A stretch of DNA of 21,760 nt from a virus: the IMG/VR virus record IMGVR_UViG_3300009093_000132, positions 1-21,760 of that record. The stretch is one strand, 5' to 3'. A program made the position numbers and the translations under genes. Under the pieces are notes generated by a model. That model saw only the letters and a program-made list of their open reading frames with translations, was not told the DNA's origin and made no database searches. Below, piece by piece: positions 21,327 to 21,760 of this stretch. How positions within the stretch are numbered: the stretch's first letter is position 1; every line of letters begins with the position of its first letter.

Positions 21327-21640
21327 TTTATTACCGCCAATTGAGCTTTGGTTGGATTAGCTCTCAATCCGATGCAGAAAAACATGTAGCGAACATCGCT
21401 CCAAGTCAAAGTCTTTGAACTATACGCATCCCACATGTACTTAGCTCTTTTCTTTTTTTCTCCCCAAAGACTGTCTTCATATTCTGTAATGATCGCACGA
21501 ATTTGCGGATCATTTTGAGTTGGAGTCAAATTGTGCGATTTGAATTGCACAAGTCTTTTATCGGCATATTTTCCTGCCGCATCCTTTTCTTGTGGAGTTG
21601 GAGGAAGCAAAGGTTGACCGTTGTACTGCGTCCGTATCAT
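21323..21640 (-). CDS. hypothetical protein (105 aa)
   Basis: A 105-residue protein with a basic, Pro-containing N-terminus (MIRTQYNGQPLLPPTPQEKD) and helical remainder ('SLWGEKKKRAKYMWDAYSSK', then 'TWSDVRYMFFCIGL'). I recognise no family. Its ATG immediately follows the stop of the upstream gene (TGA at 21641-21643), and its TGA overlaps the phosphatase GTG. It is part of the nucleotide metabolism cluster by position. Confidence 0.7.
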   Translation of the reverse strand: MIRTQYNGQPLLPPTPQEKDAAGKYADKRLVQFKSHNLTPTQNDPQIRAIITEYEDSLWGEKKKRAKYMWDAYSSKTLTWSDVRYMFFCIGLRANPTKAQLAVIK

Positions 21641-21760
21641 TCACACCTCCATCATTGTCTTGAGTCCACGCGCCTCGCTGGTCGCATTGAACTTCTTGGC
21701 TACGTATTCATCAACATTGATGCCGTAATATGAGGCCAACAGTTCCACACAAATAAGAAC
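21641..21760 (-). CDS. probable MazG-like NTP pyrophosphohydrolase (C-terminal 39 residues only)
   Basis: The end of a gene that begins beyond the right edge. The visible sequence reads VLICVELLASYYGINVDEYV, then 'AKKFNATSEARGLKTMMEV' and TGA. A helix with 'LA..YGI....V..KFNATSE..GL.T' is the typical C-terminus of phage all-alpha NTP pyrophosphohydrolases (MazG-like; some act on dATP/dGTP). The metal-binding ExxE..ExxD part lies outside the window, so activity cannot be checked here. Confidence 0.6.
   Translation of the reverse strand, partial: VLICVELLASYYGINVDEYVAKKFNATSEARGLKTMMEV

Noticed and set aside
1-21760. CRISPR arrays, insertion sequences, integrase/attachment sites or toxin-antitoxin pairs
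   Set aside because: Reading through both strands showed no regularly spaced repeats, transposase motifs, integrase motifs or paired small toxin-like genes.

Overview
The window is a contiguous piece of a tailed double-stranded DNA bacteriophage (or prophage) genome. Every supported gene lies on the minus strand, so transcription runs from high to low coordinates. There are no rRNA, tRNA, IS or CRISPR features. The portal (DUF1073), DUF2213, Gp24-like cement, DUF2184 capsid and DUF4054 series is a head module known from phages of Proteobacteria. That makes a proteobacterial host likely, but nothing here fixes the host.

Layout in transcription order. (1) 21760-19307, nucleotide metabolism and small unknowns: the end of a probable MazG-like NTP pyrophosphohydrolase, an unknown, a HAD/PseT-type phosphatase, several unknown small proteins, a MazG-like helical protein (DUF6378/DUF1599 type) and a short-chain dehydrogenase whose start lies inside the preceding gene. 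(2) 19307-14044, replication: small unknowns including a zinc-binding Gly-rich protein, a DnaQ-like 3'-5' exonuclease, a 47-residue coiled-coil gene, a family C DNA polymerase (Pol III alpha) and two small proteins. (3) 14013-10545: a TOPRIM-like plus SF3-type primase-helicase, a possible small basic protein, a PD-(D/E)xK nuclease and a NusG-like factor ending in a rho-independent terminator. (4) 10438-1, packaging and head: small and large terminase, portal, several small proteins, Mu-F-like minor head protein, a DUF2213 protease-scaffold fusion, cement/decoration protein, DUF2184 major capsid protein, an unknown and a DUF4054 connector that runs off the left edge.

The parts fit together as follows. 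The right half supplies nucleotides and a phage replisome with proofreading encoded as a separate gene. The NusG-like gene and its terminator sit exactly at the boundary between replication and late genes, which suggests control of late transcription. The left half packages DNA through terminase and portal into a head built by protease, scaffold, cement and capsid proteins. Many genes overlap by ATGA, GTGA or TGATG, implying translational coupling. The observations most worth checking are the nested scaffold start that carries the same leader as the capsid genes, the NusG/terminator/palindrome boundary, a candidate structured RNA near 20551-20661, a repeat-bearing decoration protein, and the out-of-frame overlap of two genes at 19848-19981.
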